Shown piece by piece: positions 54,860 through 64,000 of a stretch of 64,000 bases of DNA (its first letter is position 1; each line of letters begins with the position of its first letter). Position numbers and translations under genes: made by a program. Source of the stretch: Paracoccaceae bacterium (GTDB taxonomy: Bacteria > Pseudomonadota > Alphaproteobacteria > Rhodobacterales > Rhodobacteraceae); assembly GCA_027486345.1 (NCBI GenBank), contig JAIXPH010000063.1:29482-93481 (forward strand). Reading direction: 5' to 3'. Under the pieces are notes generated by a model. That model did no database searches. It was not told the DNA's origin and saw only the letters and a program-made list of their open reading frames with translations.

Positions 54860-56143
54860 ATGCCGACGATTTCCGACCATCCGTTGCGCTATGCGCTGGT
54901 GAACGAGTTGCACGCGCGGCCCTTTCCGCAATTGCCTGTGCCCTGCTCTGCCGTCTATGTCGCCATCAAGGAACCGGCCGAGGCGGTGAACCGTGACCGG
55001 GGGCGGGACCGCGCGCATCTTCTGGCGCTTCTGGACCGCTACGGCAGTGCCCATCCGCAGCCCGATGCCACCCATTACTCCGGGCCGATGGGCCGGGCCG
55101 AGCTGAAATGGGAATCCCACACCGAATTCGTGACCTATTCCGCCTTTACCCCCGGCATCTCTGCCCGCCCCTTTGATCCCTCCGAGGCGGAGGTCTTCCC
55201 CGAGGATTGGATGGCCGAAGCGCCGGGCAAGCGGCTGTGCTCGGTGATGATCCGGGTGGATGAACTGCCCGAGGATGAGGCCGGGCTGATCGACCGGCTG
55301 GAAGACTGGTTCGTGCCGGAAAGCCTTGCCGTGGCGCGGGTCGTGGATGGCGCGGCGATCATCGCAGGCGACTTCCGGATTGATGCCGCAGGGCAGATGC
55401 GCTTTGCCGTCTTTGTTCGCCCCGGCACCGGCGCGCGGCGCGTGGGCCGGATCGTGCAGCGCCTGTGCGAGATCGAGACCTATCGCGCCATGTCCATGCT
55501 GGGCCTGATGCGGGCCCGCGCCTTGACCGGGCGGTTGAACGAGATCGACCCCAAGCTGTCCGAACTGGTGGCCACGCTGGACGGTGCCTCGCGCAGCGCC
55601 GAGGTCTTGCTGCATGAACTTCTGTCGGTGTCGGCGGAGTTGGAGAGTCTGGCGGTGAAGTATTCCTTCCGCTTTGGCGCGACGGCAGCCTATGAGGCCA
55701 TCGTCAACCAGCGGATCGAGGTCTTGCGCGAAGAGCGGGTGAACGGCCGGCAGAGCTTCGGCGAGTTCATGATGCGCCGCTATGACCCCGCGATGCGCAC
55801 AGTGAAATCCGCCGAAGGGCGCTTGCGGTCCATGGCGGAACGGGCGCAGCGCGCAGCGGAACTTCTGCGGACGCGCGTGGATGTGGAACGCAGCGCCCAG
55901 AACCAGAAGCTTTTGGAAAGCATGGACAAACGCGCCGACCTGCAACTGCGCTTGCAGCAAACGGTCGAAGGTCTGTCCACCGTGGCGATCAGCTATTACG
56001 CGGTGAACCTTGGGGCCTATGCGCTGGAGCCTGCGGCCCATGCGCTGCATATCTCACACGGCGTGCTGATGGCGCTGCTAACGCCGGTTGTGCTTCTGGG
56101 GGTCTGGGGGATGGTGCGGCGGATCAGGAACAAGTTTCACTGA
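54860..56143 (+). CDS. DUF3422 family membrane-anchored protein
   Basis: This 427-aa protein of the DUF3422 family is common in alpha- and betaproteobacteria and of unknown function. It opens with DHPLRYALVNELHARPFPQL, the family signature, followed by an aromatic-rich alpha/beta domain to ~200. Long helices follow (RTRVDVERSAQNQKLLESMDKR near 335-360). Two C-terminal hydrophobic segments (~375-395 and 400-420) likely anchor it in the inner membrane, as in CorA-like proteins. The ATG at 54860 follows a GGGGGG stretch. It is monocistronic. Confidence 0.9.
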   Translation: MPTISDHPLRYALVNELHARPFPQLPVPCSAVYVAIKEPAEAVNRDRGRDRAHLLALLDRYGSAHPQPDATHYSGPMGRAELKWESHTEFVTYSAFTPGISARPFDPSEAEVFPEDWMAEAPGKRLCSVMIRVDELPEDEAGLIDRLEDWFVPESLAVARVVDGAAIIAGDFRIDAAGQMRFAVFVRPGTGARRVGRIVQRLCEIETYRAMSMLGLMRARALTGRLNEIDPKLSELVATLDGASRSAEVLLHELLSVSAELESLAVKYSFRFGATAAYEAIVNQRIEVLREERVNGRQSFGEFMMRRYDPAMRTVKSAEGRLRSMAERAQRAAELLRTRVDVERSAQNQKLLESMDKRADLQLRLQQTVEGLSTVAISYYAVNLGAYALEPAAHALHISHGVLMALLTPVVLLGVWGMVRRIRNKFH

Positions 56144-56172
56144 ACGCGGTCGCTTTGGGCTTGGCGGCGGAG

Positions 56173-56210
56173 GTGGGGGTTTCACACCCCCACACCCCCG
56201 TGGGATATTT
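56173..56210. repeat. GC-rich hairpin with GGGATATTT tail
   Basis: GTGGGGGT (56173-56180) pairs with ACCCCCAC (56186-56193) around TTCAC, and GGGATATTT follows shortly after. The tail is the reverse complement of the AAATATCCC element at 37983-37991, again beside a G/C hairpin. It lies between the convergent stops at 56143 and 56228. Confidence 0.5.
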
Positions 56211-56227
56211 GAGCAACGGGGAAGGGG

Positions 56228-56584
56228 TCAGGTCAGGAAGAGCGCTGCAAGCGCTATGAGGGCCGGGACCGTCTGGATGAACAGGATGCGGCGCGAGGCG
56301 GTGGCGGCACCGTAAACGCCCGCGATGGCGATGCAGCAGAGGAAAAAGGTGGCGGGGGCCATGCCCGCCCCTTGGGGTCCGGCGATCAGCGCCCAGATCA
56401 GGCCAGCGGCCAGAAAACCGTTGTAGAGGCCCTGGTTCGCGGCCAGTACCTTGGTCGCCTGCGCGAACTCCGCCGTTGTGCCAAAGGCGCGGCGGGCGCG
56501 GGGGGTGGTCCAAAGGAACATCTCCAGCACCAGAATATACACATGCAGCGCCGCGATCAGCGCGATGAGGACACCCGCGATCAT
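56228..56584 (-). CDS. DUF1304 membrane protein
   Basis: This 118-aa inner-membrane protein has four predicted helices spanning nearly its whole length. The DUF1304 hallmarks are ALHVYILVLEMFLW near residue 12 and ANQGLYNGFLAAGLIW near 49. The function of the family is unknown. Its ATG overlaps the stop of the M20 hydrolase by four bases, so the two are translated together. Confidence 0.93.
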   Translation of the reverse strand: MIAGVLIALIAALHVYILVLEMFLWTTPRARRAFGTTAEFAQATKVLAANQGLYNGFLAAGLIWALIAGPQGAGMAPATFFLCCIAIAGVYGAATASRRILFIQTVPALIALAALFLT

Positions 56585-57747
56585 GCGGCAGGCATCCGGG
56601 TTTCGACCATCCCCGCGTACCAGCTTGCGCCGAAGGGGATGACGTTGTCGTCGAAGTTATAGGCCGGGTGATGCACCATCGCCGTGTCGCCGTTGCCCAC
56701 GAAGATATAGGCGCCGGGGCGTTCGTTCAGCATGAAGCTGAAATCCTCGGCCCCCATCAGGGGCGGGGTGTCGGGATCGACTTGGCCCGAGACGGCGCGG
56801 GCGACCTCAACCGCGTAATCGGTGTTTTCGGGCGCGTTGACGGTGACAGGGTAGCCGCGCTGGTAGTTGACGGTCGCCGTTGCCCCCAAGGCCATGGCGG
56901 TCCCGGCCACGATCTCCGAAATGCGGCGTTCGACGTAATCCTGCACCGTGTGGTCCATCGTCCGGCAGGTGCCCTTCATCTTGACCACTTGCGGGATGAC
57001 GTTATGCGCCGTGGAGTCGGTCTGGACCGTGCAGACCGAAACGACGACCTGTTTCAGCGGGTCCACATTGCGGCTGGCGATGGTTTGCAGCGCCACGATG
57101 ATATGGGCCGCGACCACGGTGGTATCCACGCAATCATGCGGTTTGGCGGCATGGCCGCCCTTGCCGGTCACGGTGATGTCGAACTGATCGGCGGCAGCCA
57201 TCAGGGCACCGGGGCGGATGGCGAAATGGCCCACCGGGATGCCGGGCATGTTGTGCATGCCGTACACCTCATGGATGCCGAAGCGGTCCATCATGCCGTC
57301 GGCCACCATCTCGCGTCCGCCGCCGCCGCCTTCTTCGGCGGGTTGGAAGATCACGATGGCGGTGCCGTCGAAATTGCGCGTCTCGGACAGGTATTTCGCG
57401 GCCCCCAACAGCATGGCGGTATGGCCGTCATGGCCGCAGGCGTGCATCTTGCCGGGGGTTTTGCTGGCATAGGGCACGCCCGTCTGTTCGATGATCGGCA
57501 GCGCGTCCATATCGGCGCGCAACCCGATGACGCGGCCCGAGGTGTCGGTCTTGCCCTTGATCACGCCGACCACGCCCGTGCGGCCGATGCCCTCCACCAC
57601 TTCATCGCAGCCGAAATCGCGCAGAAGGTCGGCGACCTTTGCCGCCGTGCGGTGGACGTCGAACAGGAGTTCCGGGTGTTCGTGGAAATCACGACGCCAT
57701 GCGGTGATTTCGGGCAGGAGTTCGGCAAAGCGGTTCTTGACGGGCAT
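56581..57747 (-). CDS. M20 family amidohydrolase (hippurate hydrolase / N-acyl-amino acid deacylase type)
   Basis: This 388-aa cytosolic metallohydrolase cleaves N-acyl amino acids or similar amides. Metal-site motifs are visible: the opening WRRDFHEHPELLFD, MHACGHDGHTAMLLGAAKYL near 100 and the catalytic Glu region FQPAEEGGGG near 134. A dimerisation domain lies between ~185 and 300. AAGGAGAC precedes the ATG. It is followed by the overlapping DUF1304 gene. The exact substrate is not determinable from sequence; hippurate, acyl-amino acids and indole-acetyl conjugates are all used by relatives. Confidence 0.94.
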   Translation of the reverse strand: MPVKNRFAELLPEITAWRRDFHEHPELLFDVHRTAAKVADLLRDFGCDEVVEGIGRTGVVGVIKGKTDTSGRVIGLRADMDALPIIEQTGVPYASKTPGKMHACGHDGHTAMLLGAAKYLSETRNFDGTAIVIFQPAEEGGGGGREMVADGMMDRFGIHEVYGMHNMPGIPVGHFAIRPGALMAAADQFDITVTGKGGHAAKPHDCVDTTVVAAHIIVALQTIASRNVDPLKQVVVSVCTVQTDSTAHNVIPQVVKMKGTCRTMDHTVQDYVERRISEIVAGTAMALGATATVNYQRGYPVTVNAPENTDYAVEVARAVSGQVDPDTPPLMGAEDFSFMLNERPGAYIFVGNGDTAMVHHPAYNFDDNVIPFGASWYAGMVETRMPAA

Positions 57748-57800
57748 CGGACGTCTCCTTTGCGCGCAGCCTGAGCCAAAGGCGGGCGGCGCGCAAGAGG

Positions 57801-59066
57801 TCAGCCGAAGCGGCGGCGCGCGTCCAAGGCAAGGCCGGTGCCGACCGACCCCAGCATGTCCCCGGTGGCGATGGGGATGCCGGGCAGCGCCTCGGCCACC
57901 ATGCCGCGCAGGACGGGCAGTCCGGAGGAGCCGCCGGTCATGAACACGGTGCCGATGTCATCCGCCCTCACCCCGGCCTGCGCCAAGGTGGCCGCAACCA
58001 GCGCGCGGATGCGGGCGACGGGGGCCTCGACCGCCTGTTCAAAGCGTTCACGCGTGGCCATGGGGTTGGGGCCGCCGGTCAGGGGCGCAAGGGTCAGGCG
58101 CGCGGCTTCGGCGTCAGACAGGGTGATCTTGGCCTGCTCCACCTCGATCGCCAAGGCATGGCCGTTGCGGTCGGTCACAAGGCGGATCAGGCGGTCGATC
58201 AACTCGGGCCGGTCGGCATCGGCGCGCAGGCCCTTGAGGTCCGCCGCCGTGCGGGCGGTGTAAAGCGCATTGATGCGGTGCCATGTCGCCAGATCAAGGA
58301 ACAGGTGGCGCGGCATCGCCAAGGCACCGCCTTTGAGGGTGGAGCCAAAGCCCAGATGCGGCATCGCCTCGGCCAGCGACAGCAGGCGGTCAAAATCGGT
58401 GCCGCCGACACGGATACCGCCATTGGCGAGGATATCGCCGCTGCGGTCCGGGCGGCGGCTGGGCAGGGGGCCAAGCCGGATGACCGAAATGTCAGAGGTA
58501 CCGCCGCCGATGTCGAAGATCAGCACCAGACGTTCCTCGGTCAGGCTTTGTTCATAGTCCAAGGCAGCGGCGACGGGTTCGTATTGGAAGGCGATGTCGG
58601 TGAAGCCGTGTTCGCGGGCGATGGCGGCGAGGGCATCTTCCGCTGCCTGATCCGCCGCCGCATCGTCATCGACGAAATGCACCGGGCGGCCCAGCGTGGT
58701 GGCGGTCAGGCCAGGATGGGCGGCGTCCAGTCGTGCCCGCATATGGCCGATGAAGCGCGACAGCACATCGCGGAAGCTGACGGCACGGGACCCGACGGCG
58801 GTGCGTTCGTTGATCAGGCCCGATCCCAGCGTGGATTTCAGCCCGCGCATCAGGCGGCCATCCTCACCCTCCAGATAGGCCGCCAGTGCGGCGCGGCCAA
58901 AGCGGGGCGGGGCGTGGTCCACCTCGATGAAGACGGCGGAGGGCAGGGTGACCGATGTCCCCTCCAGCGGCAGCAAGCGCGCGCCATCGGCATCAGCGAG
59001 CCCGAGGGTGGAGTTCGATGTGCCGAAGTCGACACCGCAGAAGACAGGCCGTGAGGAGGGGGGCAT
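57801..59066 (-). CDS. yegD: Hsp70-like chaperone family protein (YegD type)
   Basis: This 421-aa protein has the actin/Hsp70 ATPase fold but no substrate-binding domain. The phosphate loops GVDFGTSNSTLG (10-21) and FDIGGGTSDISV near 198 and the adenosine motif TGGSSGLP near 370 are intact. Length and domain content match YegD, whose function is poorly known. It sits 35 bases downstream of the DadA-like oxidoreductase in a minus-strand run from argE onward, so it is probably cotranscribed with amino-acid catabolic genes. Confidence 0.92.
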   Translation of the reverse strand: MPPSSRPVFCGVDFGTSNSTLGLADADGARLLPLEGTSVTLPSAVFIEVDHAPPRFGRAALAAYLEGEDGRLMRGLKSTLGSGLINERTAVGSRAVSFRDVLSRFIGHMRARLDAAHPGLTATTLGRPVHFVDDDAAADQAAEDALAAIAREHGFTDIAFQYEPVAAALDYEQSLTEERLVLIFDIGGGTSDISVIRLGPLPSRRPDRSGDILANGGIRVGGTDFDRLLSLAEAMPHLGFGSTLKGGALAMPRHLFLDLATWHRINALYTARTAADLKGLRADADRPELIDRLIRLVTDRNGHALAIEVEQAKITLSDAEAARLTLAPLTGGPNPMATRERFEQAVEAPVARIRALVAATLAQAGVRADDIGTVFMTGGSSGLPVLRGMVAEALPGIPIATGDMLGSVGTGLALDARRRFG

Positions 59067-59100
59067 GAGGTCACCTTGTCAGAACCGGAGACGTCCTGTC

Positions 59101-60438
59101 CTACAAAGCGCCGGTGGGTGCAATGACCGATCCATCGGAAAAGCGCGAGAGACGGAAGGGGTGCAGGTCATGGCCCGGCGGTTTGCCCGTCATCAGGTCG
59201 GCGAGGATGCGGCCAAAGGCGGGGCCGATGCCGAAACCATGGCCCGACAGGCCCGTAGCGATGGTCAGGCCGGGAAGGGGGGACTGGTCGATCACCGGGA
59301 TCACATCGGGCATGGTGTCGATCATACCGCCCCAGGCATGGGTCAGGGCGGGTCTGCCCGCCTGAGGGAAGGCGGCCGCGAAGGCGTCTTGCACGCGGGA
59401 CAGCGCCTTGAGGTTCGGGGCGGGGTTCAGCACGCGCTGGCGTTCAAAGGGCGACTCCTCATCCGCCGACCACTGGCGCTTGGTGCGCCATCCATCGGGA
59501 AAGTGGCGCGGGGCGAGGGCGTGGAATTTCGTGGCCCGCCAATCCTGTTTCAGCGTCGGCAGGTAGATGCCCAGATGGCGAAAGGCATCGGGGCCGATGA
59601 AGAAATCATGGGTATAGCCGGGGGCAAGACTGTAGCCGCCATCCTGACGGCGGCGGAAGGCGAAGTCATGGTCGCAGGCATTGCCGGAAAACACCTCTGG
59701 CATCGGCGCCGTCGCGGCGACGCTGGACAGGACCGACAGTTGCGGGATGCTGATCCCATGCGCCCGCAAGAACAGCGACGACCACGCCCCCCCGGCGACC
59801 AGCACCTGATCGCAGGCGATGCGGCCCTGTTCGGTGAGCACCCCCACCACCCGGCCCGCCGCGATGTCGAGCCGCCGCACGGCGCAGCGTTCCACCAGAA
59901 CGGCACCTCGTTGCGCGGCGGCCTGCGCCAGCAGTGGCACAGCGACCCACGGTTCGGCCCGCGCATCCGATGGCGTCAGCATCCCCCCGACCCAACCCGC
60001 CCGCGATCCGGACAGCCGCGCCTTGACGCCCTCGGCCCCGATGATGCGGCTGTCCAGCCCATGGGTGCGGGCGTGCTTCATCCAGTCTTCGAACGCGGCC
60101 ATCTCGGACTCGCGCTGGGCGAGGTAGAGCACCCCTTCCTGTCGGAAGCCCAGACCCGGCATGCTTTGCGCGAAGGTCTGCCACAGGCGGTTCGCCTCGA
60201 TCATGATCGGCAGTTCTGCGGGGTGGCGGCCCTGCTGGCGAATCCAGCCCCAGTTGCGGCTGGATTGTTCGCCCGCGATGCGGCCCTTTTCGCAGAGCAC
60301 CACCTTGACGCCGCGTTCCGCCAGAAAGAACGCCGTCATGACGCCCAGCACCCCACCGCCAAGGATCACGACATCGCAAGCGGCAGGGGGCGGGCCGGGG
60401 TGGCGGACCGGTGTGGCATCTGAGATCGGAAAGGGCAT
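59101..60438 (-). CDS. FAD-dependent D-amino acid oxidoreductase (DAO/DadA family)
   Basis: This 445-aa flavoprotein oxidises an amine or (D-)amino acid. The dinucleotide-binding motif VVILGGGVLGVMTAFFLAERG starts near residue 22, SSRNWGWIRQQGRHPAE near 60 is the flavin loop of DAO proteins, and the C-terminal FAD contact is GLSGHGFGIGPAFG near 390. The ATG at 60438 overlaps the deacylase stop by one base (TGATG); a GTG nine bases upstream is an alternative. Coupling with an ArgE-like deacylase suggests that N-acyl amino acids are deacylated, then oxidised (inference). Confidence 0.9.
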   Translation of the reverse strand: MPFPISDATPVRHPGPPPAACDVVILGGGVLGVMTAFFLAERGVKVVLCEKGRIAGEQSSRNWGWIRQQGRHPAELPIMIEANRLWQTFAQSMPGLGFRQEGVLYLAQRESEMAAFEDWMKHARTHGLDSRIIGAEGVKARLSGSRAGWVGGMLTPSDARAEPWVAVPLLAQAAAQRGAVLVERCAVRRLDIAAGRVVGVLTEQGRIACDQVLVAGGAWSSLFLRAHGISIPQLSVLSSVAATAPMPEVFSGNACDHDFAFRRRQDGGYSLAPGYTHDFFIGPDAFRHLGIYLPTLKQDWRATKFHALAPRHFPDGWRTKRQWSADEESPFERQRVLNPAPNLKALSRVQDAFAAAFPQAGRPALTHAWGGMIDTMPDVIPVIDQSPLPGLTIATGLSGHGFGIGPAFGRILADLMTGKPPGHDLHPFRLSRFSDGSVIAPTGAL

Positions 60439-61616
60439 CACTGGCACAGATGGTCCACCAGACGGGCCATGAACCGCTCTCCGGCCAGGAATTCCGACAG
60501 TTCGATGAACTCGTCCGCCTGATGCGCCTGCGCGATGTCGCCGGGGCCGCAGACCACGGCCGAATAGCCCGCGTCCTGGAACTGCCCGGCCTCAGTGCCG
60601 TAGCTGACCACGCCGGTGGCGTTGTCACCCGTCAGGCGACGCACGAGGGTTTCTGCCGCGCCCGCCGTTTCGGGCACCAAGGGCGGCACGCCGAAGAAGC
60701 GTTCCAGATGGATCGCGGCCTCCGGGCGGATGGATTGCATCTCTGCCTCAAGACGCCGCACCTCAGCCTCAAACGCGGCGGCCCAAGTATCCATATCCTC
60801 ACCCGGCACGACGCGCATTTCGGCGGCAAAGCGGCAATCGGCGGCGGTGATGTTATGCGCGGTGCCGCCGGTGATCATGCCGACATGCAGCGTGGTCCAC
60901 GGAGGATCAAAGGCCATGGCCAAGGGGCCGGGCGTCTTGGCGCGGTTGGCGGCGTTCTGGTCGTTGATCCAACCGATCAGGCGCGCGCCCTCAAGGATCG
61001 CCGATACGCCTTTGTGAAGGATCGAAGAATGGACCTCAAACCCCTTCACATGCACGAAATACCCGGTGCCGCCCTTGTGGCCGGTGATGGTCTTCATGCG
61101 GGACGGCTCCCCGATGACCGCCGCCGCACCCTTGGGCAGCACGCCTTGCATCGCGGCGATCATCGGCGGGGCGCCGGTGCAGCCCACCTCCTCGTCATAG
61201 GAGAGCGCGATTTGCAGCGGGGTTTTCAGCGCGCGTTTCGACGCCGCGACCAGCGCCCAGATCGCCAGCGCGTCAAAGCCCTTCATGTCACAGGTCCCGC
61301 GCCCATAGAGCCGCCCGTCGCGTTCCGTGACGGTCCATGGGTCCGAGGTCCAGGTCTGCCCGGTGATCGGCACCACATCCGTATGCCCCGACAGGACGAC
61401 CGCCCCTGATTCCCACGGGCCGACATGGGCAAAGAGCGCGGCTTTGGTGCGATCCTCGTTCCAATGGCGATGCGCGGCGATACCATGCTGGCCCAGATAG
61501 TCCTCCACCCAATCGACCAGGGGCAGGTTGGTGTCATGGCTCACGGTCGGGAATTTGACCAGATGTTCAAGGATTTCGCGGGGCGAAAGGACGGGGGCGC
61601 TGGGGCTTTGGGTCAT
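60438..61616 (-). CDS. argE: Acetylornithine deacetylase-like M20 peptidase (ArgE)
   Basis: This 392-aa zinc enzyme removes the acetyl group from N-acetylornithine or related N-acyl amino acids. Motifs are VVLSGHTDVVP near residue 75, GRGTCDMKGFDAL near 107 and the catalytic pair in SYDEEVGCTG near 140. The dimer domain (~180-290) and closing HADEFIE-like element (AHQADEFIELSEF) match ArgE. Because it is coupled to a flavin oxidoreductase and not to arginine genes, a catabolic deacylase role is as likely as arginine biosynthesis. Confidence 0.92.
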   Translation of the reverse strand: MTQSPSAPVLSPREILEHLVKFPTVSHDTNLPLVDWVEDYLGQHGIAAHRHWNEDRTKAALFAHVGPWESGAVVLSGHTDVVPITGQTWTSDPWTVTERDGRLYGRGTCDMKGFDALAIWALVAASKRALKTPLQIALSYDEEVGCTGAPPMIAAMQGVLPKGAAAVIGEPSRMKTITGHKGGTGYFVHVKGFEVHSSILHKGVSAILEGARLIGWINDQNAANRAKTPGPLAMAFDPPWTTLHVGMITGGTAHNITAADCRFAAEMRVVPGEDMDTWAAAFEAEVRRLEAEMQSIRPEAAIHLERFFGVPPLVPETAGAAETLVRRLTGDNATGVVSYGTEAGQFQDAGYSAVVCGPGDIAQAHQADEFIELSEFLAGERFMARLVDHLCQ

Positions 61617-61843
61617 TCTGTGCCTGTTCCGGTGGCGGCTTGGCGCAGGTTTGACCGGGGCGGGGCCGGGGTCAACCCTGCGCGCGATGACGTAAGGTCA
61701 GGTGCAACATAACAATTGCGACAGGCGGAAAAATATCTAACAGTTGTGTGACCGGGGCATAGATCCTGGCCTTCGAAACTCCGGCCGCCATTCCGACTGA
61801 CCGGGGAAACAAAAGAAAATCAAAGACCTGGGGAGGTCTGTTC
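61617..61843. promoter_or_regulatory. Divergent promoter region of argE and the peptide importer
   Basis: This 227-base gap carries AATTGCGACAGGCGGAAA at 61712-61729, near-identical to the element upstream of pntA. An AT-rich tract follows (about 61728-61745), plausible as a -10 region for the importer operon. No gene fits here. Confidence 0.45.
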
Positions 61844-62851
61844 ATGCCCGATGGGGCGGCGCCCGTTCTTGATGTCCGGGGTCTCAAGACCGTATTCCGC
61901 ACCCGCGGAGGCGAGGTTCACGCCGTGAACTCGGTCAGCTTTCACCTGAAACCCGGCGAGTTGCTGGGCGTGGTGGGCGAAAGCGGGTCGGGCAAATCGG
62001 TGACGATGATGTCGCTGATCGGGCTTCTGCCCTCGCCTCCGGCGGAAGTGCGGGCGGGGCAGGTGCTGCTGGATGGCCGTGACCTGCTGAAGATCGACGC
62101 GAATGAGTTGCGCGATGTGCGCGGGGCCAAGATCGGTTTCGTGTTTCAGGACCCGATGACCAGCCTGAACCCGGTGTTCACCGTGGGCAGCCAGATCATG
62201 GAGCCCCTGATCCGCCACATGGGCCTGACCAAGGCGCAGGCACGCGAACGGGCGGCGGAATTGTTGGCGCTGGTGGGCATTCCCGATGCCGCAAAACGGT
62301 TGAAGGATTATCCGCATCAGTTTTCCGGCGGGATGCGGCAGCGGGTGATGATCGCCATCGCGCTGGCCTGTGACCCGGATGTGCTGATCGCGGATGAACC
62401 GACCACGGCGCTGGACGTGACGATTCAGGCGCAGATCATCGAACTGGTCAAGGACCTGCGGCAAAAGCTGGGGATGGCGATTGTCTGGATCACGCATGAC
62501 CTTGGCGTGATCGCGGGCATCGCGGACCGGGTGATGGTGATGTATGGCGGGCAGGTGGTGGAACAGGCCCCGGTGCGGCAGTTGTTCAGCGATCCGCGCC
62601 ATCCCTATACGCGGGCCTTGCTGAAAACCATTCCGTCGCTGCACGGCGCCCGCGCGGCGCGGCTGCAAGCCATCGAAGGCCAGCCGCCGATCCTGAACGC
62701 CGCCCCGGTGGCCTGCCCCTTCCGGGCGCGCTGCGCCCATGCCCATGCCCGGTGCGAGACGGAAAACCCGGTCCGCCGCGCGGTGGATGGTCTGGACGTG
62801 GGGCAGGGCCATGATGTCGCCTGCCACTGGACACCGGAGGATGCGGCATGA
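61844..62851 (+). CDS. dppD: Peptide ABC transporter ATPase (DppD/OppD type)
   Basis: This 335-aa ATPase of the oligopeptide/dipeptide importer family has Walker [15 protein letters not shown] near residue 43, signature [15 protein letters not shown] near 159 and Walker [13 protein letters not shown] near 178. The C-terminal oligopeptide domain carries the Cys cluster CPFRARC...ARC near 290, which often holds an Fe-S cluster. GGGGAGG precedes the ATG. It is first in an operon where ATPases precede the binding protein. Confidence 0.95.
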   Translation: MPDGAAPVLDVRGLKTVFRTRGGEVHAVNSVSFHLKPGELLGVVGESGSGKSVTMMSLIGLLPSPPAEVRAGQVLLDGRDLLKIDANELRDVRGAKIGFVFQDPMTSLNPVFTVGSQIMEPLIRHMGLTKAQARERAAELLALVGIPDAAKRLKDYPHQFSGGMRQRVMIAIALACDPDVLIADEPTTALDVTIQAQIIELVKDLRQKLGMAIVWITHDLGVIAGIADRVMVMYGGQVVEQAPVRQLFSDPRHPYTRALLKTIPSLHGARAARLQAIEGQPPILNAAPVACPFRARCAHAHARCETENPVRRAVDGLDVGQGHDVACHWTPEDAA

Positions 62852-63897
62852 GCGCCCCGTTGGTTCAAGTCCGCGACCTGAAGATGCACTTTCCCATCTA
62901 CAGCGGCATCCTGCGCCGCCGCACAGGGGCCGTCAAAGCCGTCGATGGCGTCAGTTTCGATATCCGCGCGGGAGAGACTCTGGGGCTGGTCGGTGAATCC
63001 GGCTGTGGCAAATCCACCGTGGGGCGGGCGCTCTTGCGGCTTTATGAACCCACCGCCGGCTCTGTGGTGATCGGGGGGGATGACATCGCCACCCTGTCGC
63101 CCGCCGCACTGCGCGCCAAGCGGCCGATGATGCAGATGGTGTTTCAGGACCCGCAGGCCAGCCTGAACCCACGCATGACGGTGCAGGCGATCATTTCCGA
63201 ACCCTTGGATGAACAATCCGATTGGGACCGCGACCGCAAACAGGCCCGCGTGCTGGAGTTGATGGATCAGGTCGGCCTCAACCGCCGTTTCGCCAACCGT
63301 TACCCGCATGAATTCTCGGGTGGTCAGCGCCAGCGCATTGGCATCGCGCGGGCCTTGGCGCTGAGCCCCAAGTTTATCGTCTGCGATGAGCCCATCGCCG
63401 CGCTGGATGTGTCGATCCAGGCGCAGGTGGTGAACCTCTTGGAGGATTTGCAGGACAATCTGGGCCTGACGTATCTGTTCATCAGCCATGACCTGTCCAT
63501 GGTACGCCATATCGCGGACCGGGTGGCGGTGATGTATCTGGGCCGGATCGCGGAACTGTCGCCGCGCGATGCGCTGTATGACCGTCCCCTGCACCCCTAT
63601 GCCGAGGCGCTTCTGTCCGCCGTGCCCGAACCTGATCCATCGCGCGAGGGGGCGCGGCAGCGGATCATCCTGCAAGGCGATGTGCCGTCCCCCGCCAATC
63701 CGCCCAAGGGCTGCAATTTCTGCACCCGCTGCCCCAAGGTCTTTGACCGCTGCCGGGTGGAAAAGCCCGATCTGGTTGAGGTGGAGCCGGGCCGTCTGGT
63801 CGCCTGCCACCTTTTCCCCGCCATAACCAAATCCAGCCTGGCCCAACCGGGCGGAACCGAGGCAACAGAGCCCAAACAACTAGGAGAGGTCCAATGA
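62848..63897 (+). CDS. dppF: Peptide ABC transporter ATPase (DppF/OppF type)
   Basis: This 349-aa partner ATPase has Walker [17 protein letters not shown] near residue 49, signature [15 protein letters not shown] near 155 and Walker [13 protein letters not shown] near 175. The terminal [11 protein letters not shown] cluster near 293 matches the family. It starts inside the dppD stop (ATGA) and overlaps the next gene by ATGA. With DppD it would power import of peptides, or of nickel or sugars in some family members. Confidence 0.95.
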   Translation: MSAPLVQVRDLKMHFPIYSGILRRRTGAVKAVDGVSFDIRAGETLGLVGESGCGKSTVGRALLRLYEPTAGSVVIGGDDIATLSPAALRAKRPMMQMVFQDPQASLNPRMTVQAIISEPLDEQSDWDRDRKQARVLELMDQVGLNRRFANRYPHEFSGGQRQRIGIARALALSPKFIVCDEPIAALDVSIQAQVVNLLEDLQDNLGLTYLFISHDLSMVRHIADRVAVMYLGRIAELSPRDALYDRPLHPYAEALLSAVPEPDPSREGARQRIILQGDVPSPANPPKGCNFCTRCPKVFDRCRVEKPDLVEVEPGRLVACHLFPAITKSSLAQPGGTEATEPKQLGEVQ

Positions 63898-64000
63898 AAT
63901 TCAAAACCGCCCTCATGGGCGCGGCCGCAGCCTTCGTGCTTGCCCCGGCGGCTTATGCCGAGCGTGGCACGGACGGGGAAGTGAAGCTTACCTTCCCGCA
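63894..64000 (+). CDS. Periplasmic substrate-binding protein of the peptide importer (N-terminus only)
   Basis: Only 35 codons are inside the window. They read as a Sec signal peptide ([20 protein letters not shown], cleaved after AYA at residue 22) and the first mature residues [12 protein letters not shown]. This is the opening typical of family 5 extracellular solute-binding proteins. It overlaps dppF by ATGA with AGGAGAGG upstream. The rest, and the permeases expected after it, lie past the right edge. Confidence 0.8.
   Translation, partial: MKFKTALMGAAAAFVLAPAAYAERGTDGEVKLTFP

Noticed and set aside
1..64000. tRNA, rRNA, CRISPR arrays, insertion sequences or prophage genes
   Set aside because: None was seen on reading both strands; short repeats found are hairpins or a two-copy tandem repeat.

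Overview
The window reads as the chromosome of a free-living, metabolically versatile Rhodobacteraceae-type alphaproteobacterium. The DNA is GC-rich with strongly GC-biased third codon positions. The gene set fits: urease plus the Urt urea importer, split-operon proton-translocating transhydrogenase, a DUF3422 protein, a PopZ-like protein, and tight ATGA/TGATG junctions. I see no rRNA, tRNA, CRISPR array, transposase or phage structural gene.

Left third (1-21.1 kb, all minus strand). The outermost genes form a catabolic operon: cytochrome P450, two subunits of a PEP-synthase-like phosphotransferase, an HD-domain phosphohydrolase, an aldehyde dehydrogenase, and a second, truncated HD protein. 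This matches the logic of phosphorylation-first alkylphenol (4-cresol) catabolism: phosphorylate the phenol, oxidise the side chain with a P450 and dehydrogenases, then remove the phosphate. Upstream of it lies a four-gene operon of very large proteins (983, 1125, 1528 and 563 aa) of unknown function. The first contains a DUF6603-like region. A MEDS-BTAD (SARP-like) regulator follows at its 3' end. This operon is the best candidate for an undescribed system.

Middle (21.3-40.7 kb): nitrogen scavenging. A GntR/FCD regulator faces a PotABCD-type ABC importer and a hydantoin/Asp-Glu racemase. The urease operon follows (ureD-A-J-B-C-E-F-G), interrupted by two minus-strand genes, a diheme cytochrome c between ureB and ureC and a small coiled-coil protein between ureC and ureE. 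A strong terminator ends it. The urea ABC transporter urtABCDE comes next. Ureide import, racemisation, urea import and urea hydrolysis would together deliver ammonia.

Right third (40.9-64 kb): housekeeping and amino-acid/peptide metabolism. It holds an atypical isoaspartyl-methyltransferase-like protein, a TolC channel, a PopZ-like protein, EF-P, the YgfZ Fe-S factor, a serine-glyoxylate-type aminotransferase, a DUF305 protein, a C26 amidotransferase, an L,D-transpeptidase, kynureninase, pntAB, DUF3422, DUF1304, an M20 amidohydrolase, YegD, a DadA-like oxidoreductase, an ArgE-like deacylase, and the start of a peptide ABC importer that runs off the right edge.

All functional assignments rest on motif and context reading. 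No database search was run.
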